Source: Phycisphaerae bacterium (GTDB lineage Bacteria > Planctomycetota > Phycisphaerae > UBA1845 > Fen-1342). From it: a stretch of DNA of 15,922 nt. A model generated the notes under the pieces. That model was not told the DNA's origin. It saw only the letters and a list, made by a program, of their open reading frames with translations, and ran no database searches. The stretch spans positions 1 through 15,922 of the forward strand of contig JAGVEP010000239.1 in the NCBI GenBank assembly GCA_020058145.1. The letters are read 5' to 3'. The position numbers and the translations under genes are program-made. Positions 1 to 9,349 of this stretch are shown here, piece after piece (the first letter of the stretch is position 1; the number at the start of each line of letters is the position of its first letter).

Positions 1-40
1 GCTCGGGGCTCGTTTCCCGCTCGCTCGCGCTCGGGGCTCG
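1..40. repeat. Short direct repeat with 28-bp period
   Basis: The 12-mer GCTCGGGGCTCG occurs at 1-12 and again exactly at 29-40. The spacer between them is rich in CGCTCG. The second copy ends just before a non-coding GC-rich stretch that leads into actA. It looks like the edge of a simple or dispersed repeat cut by the window boundary, and no function can be assigned. The repeat is seen directly; its being dispersed in the genome is only a guess. Confidence 0.55.
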
Positions 41-99
41 GATGGACTGCCCCGCCGGAGGTGTCACGGACCCCCAGCGAGAATCCCGCGCCGCGGGCC

Positions 100-126
100 T
101 TGACCTGCGGGTAGCGCCCGTTAAAT
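100..126 (+). promoter_or_regulatory. Candidate sigma70-like promoter upstream of actA
   Basis: TTGACC at 100-105 matches 5 of 6 bases of the -35 consensus. An AT-rich pocket at 121-128 contains TTAAAT (121-126; 4 of 6 to TATAAT, 15-bp spacer) or TAAATA (122-127; 16-bp spacer). This is the only AT-rich patch in the 167 bases before actA. It would start transcription near 133, upstream of the AAGGAGG ribosome binding site. The spacing is slightly short and promoter consensus in this lineage is uncertain, so this is a candidate only. Confidence 0.35.
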
Positions 127-146
127 ATCCCGATCTTGGGCGACCG

Positions 147-153
147 AAGGAGG
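147..153 (+). promoter_or_regulatory. Ribosome binding site deciding the actA start
   Basis: AAGGAGG at 147-153 is the strongest Shine-Dalgarno sequence in the region. It lies 14 nt upstream of the in-frame GTG at 168, longer than the usual 5-9 nt. There is no closer in-frame start, and the upstream in-frame ATG at 42 would add a 42-residue leader unlike any ActA. The site therefore favours GTG 168. Confidence 0.5.
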
Positions 154-167
154 TTTGGCTCATCGCC

Positions 168-854
168 GTGTTCACCTTTCCGAAGTGGACCAACAAACTG
201 CCGGTGCTCATCGCCGTCGCCGTCGTGGGCGGCTCACTCTATGCGGCGTTGCTGGTCGCCTATGGGGCGTCGACCACGGCCACCGCGGTCGGTTATGCGC
301 CGCACCAGCCGATCGCTTACAGTCATGCGCTGCACGCCGGCGAGCTCGGCATGGACTGCTGCTACTGCCACAGCACCGTGGAGCAGGCCGCGCACGCCGC
401 GATTCCACCGACGCAGACGTGCATCAACTGCCATAGCCGGGAACATGGCGTGCGCCAGGACAGCCCGAAGCTCACGCTCTTGTACGAGGCCTTCTACGGC
501 AGCGAGCGCCAGCCGGCCGGCATGCCGATTCCCTGGGTACGCGTCCACGACCTGGCCGACTACGTATTCTTCAACCACAGCGCCCACGTCACGCGCGGCG
601 TCGGCTGTGTCACCTGCCACGGCCGCATCGATCGCATGGACGTGGTCTACCAGGCCCAGCCGCTGAGCATGAGTTGGTGCCTCGAGTGCCACCGGAACCC
701 GGCCCCGAATCTGCGCCCGCTGGAAGCCGTCACGAACATGACCTGGGCCCCGCCGGCCGAACCCGACGGTGAAGATTTCGGAAAAAAACTGCTGAAGCTG
801 TATAACATCCGGAGTAGCGAGTATCTGACAAGCTGTTCGACGTGCCATCGGTAG
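168..854 (+). CDS. actA: Alternative complex III subunit ActA, pentaheme cytochrome c
   Basis: ActA is the multiheme electron-exit subunit of ACIII on the periplasmic side; it passes electrons from the ActB Fe-S clusters to a cytochrome or the oxidase. From GTG 168 the protein has 228 residues. It begins FTFPKWTN, followed by one membrane anchor (about residues 11-34). Five CXXCH heme sites are visible: CCYCH 64-68, CINCH 85-89, CVTCH 147-151, CLECH 171-175 and CSTCH 223-227, the last only one residue from the C-terminus. Five hemes match the family. Segments such as PIPWVRVH, FNHSAHV and GRIDRMDVV are typical of ActA. It is the first gene of the operon, 79 bp before actB. The start is the only doubtful point, since an in-frame ATG exists at 42, but the ribosome binding site and family N-terminus favour 168. 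Confidence 0.93.
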   Translation: MFTFPKWTNKLPVLIAVAVVGGSLYAALLVAYGASTTATAVGYAPHQPIAYSHALHAGELGMDCCYCHSTVEQAAHAAIPPTQTCINCHSREHGVRQDSPKLTLLYEAFYGSERQPAGMPIPWVRVHDLADYVFFNHSAHVTRGVGCVTCHGRIDRMDVVYQAQPLSMSWCLECHRNPAPNLRPLEAVTNMTWAPPAEPDGEDFGKKLLKLYNIRSSEYLTSCSTCHR

Positions 855-890
855 GCCGTGCGCGTCAGCAGCCCGTAACGCGTGGTCCAC

Positions 891-907
891 CGGGGCGAAC
901 TGCCCCG
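891..907 (+). other. Stem-loop between actA and actB
   Basis: CGGGGC (891-896) and GCCCCG (902-907) form a perfect 6-bp stem with a 5-nt loop, in the 79-bp gap between actA and actB. No T-run follows, so it is not a standard intrinsic terminator. It could be an RNA-processing or stability element, or a piece of a dispersed repeat. This gap is the second-largest break within the operon's otherwise tight spacing only in being unusually long; function is not known. Confidence 0.35.
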
Positions 908-933
908 CTATATAGCTGGTGCCGAGAGGCTCA

Positions 934-3900
934 ATGACGAGATCGCAGGCGGGACCTGTCTATTGGCGCAGTCTCGACGAGTTGGAAAACACGCCGGCAT
1001 TTCGGCGCTTGGTTGAAGGCGAATTCCCGGGTCTGTGGGACCGGTATTCGACCGGCCGGCCGGAGGGCGACACTACGCGCCGCCAGTTTCTCAAGCTCAT
1101 GGGCGCTTCGTTTGCCCTCGCGGGCTTGACCGGGTGCCGCTGGCCCAAGGAGAACATCGTCCCAGCCACCCGCCAGCCGGGCAATCGCATCCCCGGCGCG
1201 GCGGTGCAGTATGCGACCGCCTTCGACTTCAACGGCGCCGCAACCGGGCTGCTGGTAACGAGTTACGACGGCCGCCCCATCAAGATCGAGGGCAACGACA
1301 AGCATCCGTTCAGCCGAGGCCGCACGAGCGCTTGGATGCAGGCCAGTATCCTGGACCTGTACGACCCTGATCGCGGCCAACAGCCGGTCGAGCGGTCGGG
1401 TGCGACGCGCCCGCGGGAGGGCGCGGCTCCTGCCGAGCCGCACAGGGTCGTCACCCACACTTGGGACGAGTTTCAGGTGTTTGCCCGTAGTCACTTCACC
1501 GCCCTGCGTGATACTGGGGGGGAGGGCCTCTGTGTCCTCAGCGAGTCCTCATCCTCGCCCAGCCTCGCCGCTCAGAAAGCCCGCTTGCTAGAGGTTCTCC
1601 CACGCGCAACCTGGTACGAATACGAACCTATCTCGCGCGACAACGAACGTGAGGGCGCCCGGCTGGCCTTTGGCCGACCTTATCGCACGCACCTGCACTT
1701 CGACAAAGCGGATGTCATCGTCTCCCTCGATAGCGATTTCCTGATGCTGCACCCCGCCGCGGTGCGGTACGCGGGCGATTTCGCCGCCCGCCGCCGAGCC
1801 GACGACGGCACGATGAACCGGCTGTATGCCCTAGAAGGCAACCTGACCCTTACCGGCAGTAATGCCGATCAGCGCTGGGCAGTACGGCCATCGGCGATGC
1901 CCGCGTTGGCACAGCGCCTCCTGCAACATGTATGGCTGGAGCTCGGGTCCAGCCTTCTCCGCCAGTTCGAGTTGCCCTCGGCTTGCGGCATATCGGCCGC
2001 CGCGCTGTTGGCGGTTGCAAGGGACCTCGCGGCCCATCGTGGCCGGAGTATGGTCATCGCTGGCCAACAGCAGACGCCGGAAGTGCATCACGTTGCCCAT
2101 TGCTTGAATCATCTCCTGGGCAATTTCGGTCCGACGGTCAGATACACGGAGGAACCTGACGGCGATCGCCCGACGCATGTCCACGCCATCGCACGATTGA
2201 CTGAGCGCATCCAAGCTGGCGACATCGGCACGCTTGTGATTCTGGGCGGCAACCCCGTGCATAACGCGCCGGCGGACGTGCACTTCGCGGAGACGCTCGA
2301 CAAAGTTGGAACCAGCCTTCACCTCAGCAACTACGACAATGAGACTTCAAGACGCTGTACGTGGCATGTTCCGGAGGCGCACTACCTCGAAAGTTGGGGC
2401 GACGCCCGCGCGTGGGACGGGACCCTAAGCATCGTCCAGCCGCTAATCGAGCCGCTCTATGGCGGACTGACGCCGATCGAGTTGCTCGCGCTAATCGCGG
2501 GCGACAAGCTCGTCAAAGGGCACGACATCACGCGACGGACCTTTCAAGAACTTCTCAAACCCGCTGACTTTGACCATGCGTGGAACTTGGCGCTGCACGA
2601 TGGCGTTGTTCCAGACTCCGCGTGGCCACCAGCATTCCCGGATGATCCACCTCGGCCCGAGTTCCGCTCGCCCGAGCCCAAGGACGGCTTCGAAATCGTC
2701 TTCACCCCGGACTACAGCGTGTACGACGGGCGCTTCGCGAACAACGCCTGGCTCCAGGAGTGGCCCGACCCGATCACCAAGCTCACCTGGGACAACGCGG
2801 CCCTCCTTGCGCCGGCCGATGCGGCGAAACTGGGCGTCGAGAAGAGCGGCGACAACCTCGAAATCACGCTGGCCGGCACCGCCCCGCTGACGATTCCCGC
2901 CTGCGTGGTTCCCGGGCACGCAGTCGGGGTCATCACGCTGCCGCTCGGCTACGGCCGCGGACCGGCGGGTGGCAAAGTCGCAGACGGTACCGGCTTCGCC
3001 ACGTATGACCTGCGCCAGACCGCCGCCCAGCACTGGGCTACGGCCCGCGAAGTGCGCCGCAAGTCCGGCGCGCACGAACTCGCCACGACGCAGGACCATC
3101 ACGCGATCCGCTCCAAAGTCGGCGATCAGGAAGAGCAGCTCCGCATCCCGGTGCTCGTGCGTGAAGCCACGCTCGAACACTATGACGAGCACCCCGATTT
3201 CGCCCAGCACGTCGTCCACCTGCCCAAGCTCGAATCGCTCTGGCAGGAAAAGCAGTACAACGACCACAAATGGGGCCTGGCGATCGACCTCACCGCCTGC
3301 ATCGGCTGCGGCGCGTGCGTCGTCGCCTGCCAGGCCGAAAACAACATCCCGGTCGTTGGCAAGGACGAGGTCGCCAAGGGCCGCGAGATGCACTGGATTC
3401 GCGTTGATCGGTATTTTCGACAGGCGCAACGCACCGGGGACGAGCACGCCCACGCGAACCAGGCCGCTCCCACCGATGTCCAGGTCGTTAACCAGCCCGT
3501 CGCCTGCGTCCATTGCGAGAACGCACCCTGCGAACAGGTCTGCCCCGTCGCCGCGACCGTACACGACGAGGAAGGGCTCAACGTCATGGTCTACAATCGC
3601 TGCATCGGCACGCGCTACTGCGCGAACAACTGCCCCTTCAAGGTGCGGCGGTTCAACTGGTTCTACAACCAGCACGGGCCGTATCATCCGCGCTCGCAGA
3701 AGGACGGCGAATCCCCCGCACCGGGCTTGTTGCCGCACGCCAAGCTGACGCCCATCGAGATGATGGGCAACAACCCCAACGTTACGGTGCGCAGCCGTGG
3801 CGTAATGGAGAAGTGCACGTTCTGCGTGCAACGGATCAACGCGGTCAAGATCAAGGCCGCCAACGAGCGCTGGACCAGTATTCCCGACGGGCTGATTACG

Positions 3901-4089
3901 CCGGCGTGCGCCCAGGCGTGCCCGACCGACGCCATCGTTTTTGGCGACCTGAACGACCCGCACAGCCGTGTGCGGAAGCTGCACGCTCACAGCCGCGCGT
4001 ATGGGTTGCTGGAGGAACTGAACATCAAGCCGCGGACCAAGTACTTGGCCAAGTTGCGGAATCCCAATGCGAGCGACACCCTTGGTTGA
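934..4089 (+). CDS. actB: Alternative complex III subunit ActB (molybdopterin-oxidoreductase-like domain plus Fe-S domain)
   Basis: ActB is the large peripheral subunit of ACIII, carrying electrons from the quinol site to the c-type hemes. The 1051-residue protein has a twin-arginine signal RRQFLK at 49-54 and a lipobox-like LTGC ending at C68. A long domain related to molybdopterin oxidoreductases lacks the usual N-terminal cysteine motif; known ActB proteins bind no molybdenum there. The C-terminal Fe-S domain shows C789/C792/C795/C799, C858/C861/C866/C870, C890-T893-C896-C900 and C961/C964 with C992/C996. T893 takes the place of a cysteine, as expected for the family's one [3Fe-4S] cluster beside three [4Fe-4S]. 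ATG 934 (weak GAGAGG upstream) is preferred to GTG 919. A hairpin-rich in-frame insertion lies near residues 150-176. Nine bases separate it from actC. Confidence 0.95.
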   Translation: MTRSQAGPVYWRSLDELENTPAFRRLVEGEFPGLWDRYSTGRPEGDTTRRQFLKLMGASFALAGLTGCRWPKENIVPATRQPGNRIPGAAVQYATAFDFNGAATGLLVTSYDGRPIKIEGNDKHPFSRGRTSAWMQASILDLYDPDRGQQPVERSGATRPREGAAPAEPHRVVTHTWDEFQVFARSHFTALRDTGGEGLCVLSESSSSPSLAAQKARLLEVLPRATWYEYEPISRDNEREGARLAFGRPYRTHLHFDKADVIVSLDSDFLMLHPAAVRYAGDFAARRRADDGTMNRLYALEGNLTLTGSNADQRWAVRPSAMPALAQRLLQHVWLELGSSLLRQFELPSACGISAAALLAVARDLAAHRGRSMVIAGQQQTPEVHHVAHCLNHLLGNFGPTVRYTEEPDGDRPTHVHAIARLTERIQAGDIGTLVILGGNPVHNAPADVHFAETLDKVGTSLHLSNYDNETSRRCTWHVPEAHYLESWGDARAWDGTLSIVQPLIEPLYGGLTPIELLALIAGDKLVKGHDITRRTFQELLKPADFDHAWNLALHDGVVPDSAWPPAFPDDPPRPEFRSPEPKDGFEIVFTPDYSVYDGRFANNAWLQEWPDPITKLTWDNAALLAPADAAKLGVEKSGDNLEITLAGTAPLTIPACVVPGHAVGVITLPLGYGRGPAGGKVADGTGFATYDLRQTAAQHWATAREVRRKSGAHELATTQDHHAIRSKVGDQEEQLRIPVLVREATLEHYDEHPDFAQHVVHLPKLESLWQEKQYNDHKWGLAIDLTACIGCGACVVACQAENNIPVVGKDEVAKGREMHWIRVDRYFRQAQRTGDEHAHANQAAPTDVQVVNQPVACVHCENAPCEQVCPVAATVHDEEGLNVMVYNRCIGTRYCANNCPFKVRRFNWFYNQHGPYHPRSQKDGESPAPGLLPHAKLTPIEMMGNNPNVTVRSRGVMEKCTFCVQRINAVKIKAANERWTSIPDGLITPACAQACPTDAIVFGDLNDPHSRVRKLHAHSRAYGLLEELNIKPRTKYLAKLRNPNASDTLG
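1407..1441 (+). repeat. Two overlapping hairpins inside actB, likely repeat-derived
   Basis: GCGCCC (1407-1412) pairs with GGGCGC (1419-1424) around a 6-nt loop. GCGGCTC (1423-1429) pairs with GAGCCGC (1435-1441) around a 5-nt loop. Both stems are perfect and share two bases, so they would be alternative or nearly stacked folds. They encode part of an Ala/Arg/Pro/Glu-rich stretch directly after the conserved LYDPDR motif of ActB. Such stacked palindromes inside a gene look like an in-frame insertion of a small dispersed repeat; that origin is inference. Confidence 0.45.
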
Positions 4090-4098
4090 TGGTTTCTA

Positions 4099-5591
<1,493 letters not shown>

Positions 5592-5595
<4 letters not shown>

Positions 5596-6857
5596 AACAC
5601 GGCACAAAACCGCGGCCACCCGCCGGTCCCGAATTGCACGGCCTGCTGGCCGAATTCGATTCGCCGGGCGCACTGCTGACCGCCGCCGAGCGCGTCCGTG
5701 ATGCCGGCTATACCAAATGGGACACTCATTCCCCGTTCCCCGTCCACGGAATCGACGAGGCGATGGGCATTCGGCGGACGCGTCTGCCCTGGCTCGTTTT
5801 TGTGTTCGGCGTGCTCGGCTGCGTCACGGGACTCGCTTTGCAGTGGTGGACCAACGCCTCCGACAGCCGCGAATTCTCGTTCCTGCCCGCGCATCTCCAG
5901 GGCTACGCCTTCGAGATCGGCGGGAAGCCACTCTTCAGTCTGCCGGCCAACATCCCGGTCATCTTTGAATTGACTGTACTGCTTGCCGCGCTCGCCACGG
6001 TCATCGGCATGTTCGCGATGAACAATTTGCCACGGCACCATGCCCCGCTGCTGGCGCAGGAGCGCTTCAAACGGGCAACAACTGACCGCTTCTTCGTCTT
6101 CATCACCGCGGCGGATCCGAAATTCAATGCGACCCGGACGCACCATTTGTTGTCCGGGCTCGGCGGCTCCGCGGTAGAAAGCGTCGCAGCCAGTTCTGAG
6201 CCGGCGCACCTTCCGCGTTCGCTCATTTACGCGACCACGATTGTCATCTGCTTGCTGCTGCTACCGCCGCTTTTCGTGGCCAAGGCCCGCTTCACGAAGT
6301 CCGCCGAGCCGCGCATTCAGCTCATCCGCGACATGGGCAACCAGGAACGCTACAAGACCCAGCAGGTCCACGCCTTGTTCGTTGACAACCGCGCCATGCG
6401 GCCGCAAGTGCCGGGGACGGTCGCCCGCGGCGATCTGCGCGACGACGCCCACTACTACGAAGGCAAAGTGAGCGGCGATTGGGCCACCACCTACCCGCCA
6501 CAGCTTGAAATCAGCGAGTCCTTTGTGCGCCGCGGACAGCAGCGCTTCAACATCTATTGTGCCGCGTGTCACGGCCTCGGCGGCGCGGGCGACGGCATCG
6601 TGTCACAGCGTGCGCTCGCCCGCGACACCCCTGGCTGGACCGTACCGACTTCGCTCGTCAACCAGACCGTCATCGAGCGACCGCTGGGGCACATCTTCAA
6701 CACGATCACGAACGGCATTCGCACGATGCCGCCCTATGGCGACCAGATACCTGAGCAGGACCGCTGGGCTATTATTGCGTACGTGCGTGCCCTGGAGCGC
6801 AGTCAAAACGCGCACCTGGAAGACGTGCCGGTCGAATTGCGTCCGGAGTTGCGGTGA
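5592..6857 (+). CDS. actDE: Fused ACIII subunits ActD (DUF3341) and ActE (monoheme cytochrome c)
   Basis: This 421-residue protein joins two ACIII subunits that are separate in organisms such as Rhodothermus. The N-terminal part is a DUF3341/ActD domain: a small soluble domain beginning LHGLLAEFDSPGALL, then two helices at about 65-86 and 121-143. A third helix at about 210-230 begins the ActE part and anchors a periplasmic class-I cytochrome c. The heme site is C323-A-A-C-H327, and M379 in TMPPYG is the likely axial ligand. There is no frameshift or stop at the junction, so the fusion is real in this sequence. The start is GTG 5592, overlapping the actC stop, with a G-rich stretch at 5582-5586 as a possible ribosome binding site. 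ActE relays electrons near ActA; ActD is structural. Confidence 0.92.
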
Positions 6858-8086
6858 ACCCGAACATGCCACAATCTGAGCTCAGCGCGTCGCGCGACTT
6901 CCGCCGCCCCGCCGCCCGCGTGGCTGGCGTGGCCTGCGTCGTCGGCATCGCCGGGCTCGCTGCCGGAGTTGCCAGTGGTTATTCCGCCGGCTGGGAAGTC
7001 TTCTTTCGCTCGTACCTGCTCAATTACTCCTTCGTATTGAGCCTCGCGCTTGGGGCCCTGTTCTTCGTTTTGCTCCAGCACCTGGTGCGCGCGGGCTGGA
7101 GCGTCTCGCTCCGCCGCCTGGCGGAATTCGCTGCCGGCACTTTGCCGGTTCTCGCGCTGCTGTTCCTGCCGCTCGTCATCCCGCTCTGGAAGGGGATGCC
7201 GGGCGTCTGGATGTGGTCCGCTCCGGACGTGGTGGCGGCCGACCCCGTGCTCCAGGCCAAAGCGGCCTATCTCAACGTGCCGTTCTTCCTCGCGCGGTGC
7301 GCGTTCTATTTCCTCGTCTGGTGCGTGCTGGCCCGTTACTACCTCCACCAGTCCGTGGCCCAGGACACCGACGGCCAGCCGCGGCGGACGCTCGCCATGC
7401 AGTGGTGGAGCGCTCCGGGGATGCTGCTTTACGGCCTCACGGTCACCTTCTTCGCGATCGACGCGCTGATGTCCCTGAATCCCCACTGGTTCAGCACGAT
7501 CTGGGGTGTCTACTTCTTCTCCGGCTGCCTGGTCGGCTTCTTCGCCTTCCTCGCCTTGCTGGTCTACCTGATTCAGGGCCGCGGCCAGTTGGCCAGCCAC
7601 ATTACCGTCGAGCACTACCACGACATCGGCAAGCTGGCGTTCGGCTTTGTCGTGTTCTGGGCCTACATCGCGTTCTCACAGTACATGCTGATCTGGTATG
7701 CGAATATCCCGGAGGAAACGGTCTGGTACCTGCCGCGCCAAGGAGATACCTGGTGGCTCTCGGTCAGCCTCCTGCTGCTCTTCGGCCACTTCGTCGCCCC
7801 GTTCCTGGCGCTGATTTCCCGCGGCCCGAAACGCCGGCCGGGTCTGTTGGCCCTGGCGGCCGTTTGGCTGCTGCTGATGCACTGGCTCGATCTCTACTAC
7901 ATCGTGACGCCACGCCCCAGCGGCTTTGCTGCGCCTGCGGCCCCGCTGCACCTGACCGATCTGACGCTGTTCGTCGGCCTCGGCGGGCTGTTCGTGGCGG
8001 CCCTCGTGTGGCCGATGACCCGCTGGTCACTGATCCCCGAGCGTGACCCGCGACTCCCCGAAGCCCTCGCGTTCCGCAACATATGA
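6854..8086 (+). CDS. actF: Alternative complex III subunit ActF, second NrfD-like membrane subunit
   Basis: ActF is the second, divergent NrfD-like membrane subunit of ACIII, paralogous to ActC; it is thought to contribute to proton movement rather than quinol oxidation. The protein has 410 residues and about ten hydrophobic helices. Family-like stretches include LLNYSFVLSLALGALFFVLLQ, Q(W)WSAPGML with FFAIDALMSLNPHW, and DIGKLAFGFVVFWAYIAFSQYMLIWYANIPEE in shortened form. The start is GTG 6854, overlapping the preceding stop (GTGA), with GGAG at 6845-6848 five bases upstream. An in-frame ATG at 6866 is a less likely alternative. It is the last recognised ACIII subunit; no separate ActG was recognised. 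Confidence 0.92.
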   Translation: MNPNMPQSELSASRDFRRPAARVAGVACVVGIAGLAAGVASGYSAGWEVFFRSYLLNYSFVLSLALGALFFVLLQHLVRAGWSVSLRRLAEFAAGTLPVLALLFLPLVIPLWKGMPGVWMWSAPDVVAADPVLQAKAAYLNVPFFLARCAFYFLVWCVLARYYLHQSVAQDTDGQPRRTLAMQWWSAPGMLLYGLTVTFFAIDALMSLNPHWFSTIWGVYFFSGCLVGFFAFLALLVYLIQGRGQLASHITVEHYHDIGKLAFGFVVFWAYIAFSQYMLIWYANIPEETVWYLPRQGDTWWLSVSLLLLFGHFVAPFLALISRGPKRRPGLLALAAVWLLLMHWLDLYYIVTPRPSGFAAPAAPLHLTDLTLFVGLGGLFVAALVWPMTRWSLIPERDPRLPEALAFRNI

Positions 8087-8100
8087 GCACCACGGCATGA
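8083..8100 (+). other. Five-codon mini-ORF bridging actF and the next gene
   Basis: ATG at 8083 overlaps the actF stop (8084-8086) and opens a five-codon frame, MSTTA, whose TGA (8098-8100) overlaps the ATG of the next gene at 8097. The result is two consecutive ATGA overlaps. It may carry terminating ribosomes across the 10-bp gap, or be chance. No ribosome binding site of its own is visible, and a peptide product is not implied. Confidence 0.25.
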
Positions 8101-8456
8101 GCGACCACGGCGACCCCCAACCCTCCGCGACCCTTGTGGTCACCTTCGTCGGTGCGATTGCCGTGCTGGCGATCGTCGTGCTGTCGCAGGCCTTGTTCTT
8201 TGGCGTGCAGCGGATCGAGGACCAGCGCAAGCTCGTTGCCGCCACGCCGGACGAGTTGCGTAATCTGCAAGCGCTGCAATTGGAGCGCATCAGCAAGTAC
8301 AGCTATCTTGATCCGAACGCCGGGCTGGTGACGATCCCCATCGACGAGGCCATCTCGGCCTATGTTCGCGAACTGAAGAATCCGCCCGCGTCCGCGCCCG
8401 CGACGAATGCCGCTGGGCCTACCACCACGAAGCCGTCCGGGGGTATCACACCGTGA
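8097..8456 (+). CDS. Small single-pass membrane protein of unknown function in the act-cox operon
   Basis: This is a 119-residue protein I cannot name. Residues about 11-36 form one hydrophobic helix. They are followed by a charged stretch and then YSYLDPNAGLVTIPIDEAISAYVREL (split here: YSYLDPNAGL at 68-77 and VTIPIDEAISAYV at 78-90). The tail is Ala/Pro/Thr-rich. The tyrosine/aspartate-glycine-IPID/E-A pattern resembles small proteins I recall next to SCO and cytochrome oxidase genes in other bacteria; this is memory, not a search. It sits 10 bp after actF and overlaps sco by 4 bp (GTGA). The likely topology is a short cytoplasmic N-terminus and a periplasmic C-terminal part. It could be a small supercomplex subunit or an assembly factor. 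An upstream in-frame start (8043) lies inside actF and is unlikely. Confidence 0.72.
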   Translation: MSDHGDPQPSATLVVTFVGAIAVLAIVVLSQALFFGVQRIEDQRKLVAATPDELRNLQALQLERISKYSYLDPNAGLVTIPIDEAISAYVRELKNPPASAPATNAAGPTTTKPSGGITP

Positions 8457-9349
8457 ATTCGGCCCGCAAACATGTGTGCCCGTCGCTGACGGCCCTCTGG
8501 CTGGCCATTGGCACGCTCAGTCCCGCGCTCTGGGGCCAGCAGGCCACCCCGTCGTCCCAGCCCGCCGCCGACGATTTCGCCACGGCCCAGGATCGCGCCG
8601 AGCCGGCACCGGAAGAGGTGCGCAACGTCGGCATCGACGAGCACCTCGACGCCCAATTGCCGCTCGACCTCGAATTCGTCGACCATACCGGGAAGGCCGT
8701 GCGGCTCCGCGACTACTTCGACAATAACCGCCCCGTAATTCTGACGCTGAATTACTACAAATGCCCGATGCTGTGCGGCCTGATACTCAATTCGCTCGCC
8801 GACACGCTCAAGGAACTCGATTGGACCGCCGGCGACCAGTTCCGCGTGCTCACCGTCAGTTTCGACGCGTCGGAGACCCACCATCTGGCCAACGTGAAAC
8901 GCCAGAATTACCTTGAGTACTATGGTCGGCCACAAGCCGCCCGGGGCTGGGAGTTCCTGACCGGCCGCCAGAAGAGCATCGATCGCCTGCTCGCCGCCAC
9001 CGGTTTTCGCATCCAGTGGGATACGGCTGGGCAGCAGTGGGTACACGCCGCGGCGCTCATCATTTGCACGCCGGATGGCCGCATTTCGCGGTATTTGGTG
9101 GATATTGTCTACCCGCGTCAGACCGTGCGGCTGTCGCTCGTCGAGGCTTCGGAAGGCAAGATCGGCACGGCGCTGGACCATATCTTGCTGTACTGCTACC
9201 ACTACGACGGCAAGGGCGGCTATGCGCTGGCCGCGCTTAACCTCGTGCGCGCCGGCGGCGGTGTGACGCTGGCGGTCGTGGGTGTCTTCCTGGCCATTCT
9301 CTGGCGTCGCGAACGCCGCCGCGCCAAGGCGTTGACTGCAACAGCATGA
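8453..9349 (+). CDS. sco1: SCO1/SenC-family copper chaperone for cytochrome oxidase
   Basis: SCO proteins are thioredoxin-fold copper chaperones that help load or reduce the CuA site of oxidase subunit II. This 298-residue protein has an N-terminal hydrophobic signal (about 9-28) and the copper motif C104-P-M-L-C108 in YYKCPMLCG. The likely third ligand is H198, in VHAAALIICTPDGRISRYL. A second conserved-looking segment, YCYHYDGKGG, precedes a C-terminal helix (about 265-287) with a positively charged end. The C-terminal anchor is common in the SCO variants found with ACIII-caa3 clusters. The start is GTG 8453, overlapping the previous gene. It overlaps coxB by 4 bp (ATGA at 9346-9349), placing the chaperone right before its probable client. 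Confidence 0.92.
   Translation: MNSARKHVCPSLTALWLAIGTLSPALWGQQATPSSQPAADDFATAQDRAEPAPEEVRNVGIDEHLDAQLPLDLEFVDHTGKAVRLRDYFDNNRPVILTLNYYKCPMLCGLILNSLADTLKELDWTAGDQFRVLTVSFDASETHHLANVKRQNYLEYYGRPQAARGWEFLTGRQKSIDRLLAATGFRIQWDTAGQQWVHAAALIICTPDGRISRYLVDIVYPRQTVRLSLVEASEGKIGTALDHILLYCYHYDGKGGYALAALNLVRAGGGVTLAVVGVFLAILWRRERRRAKALTATA

Noticed and set aside
42..167. N-terminal extension of actA from ATG 42
   Set aside because: It would add 42 polar residues before the typical FPKWTN start and would run through the candidate promoter and the AAGGAGG site.
934..2700. Catalytic molybdopterin oxidoreductase in the N-terminal part of ActB
   Set aside because: The N-terminal Fe-S cysteine motif of catalytic members is absent, and known ActB proteins carry no molybdenum cofactor.
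2491..3990. 499-codon minus-strand open frame opposite the actB Fe-S domain
   Set aside because: It mirrors the codon positions of actB and shows no family motif; third-position GC bias keeps stops out of this frame.
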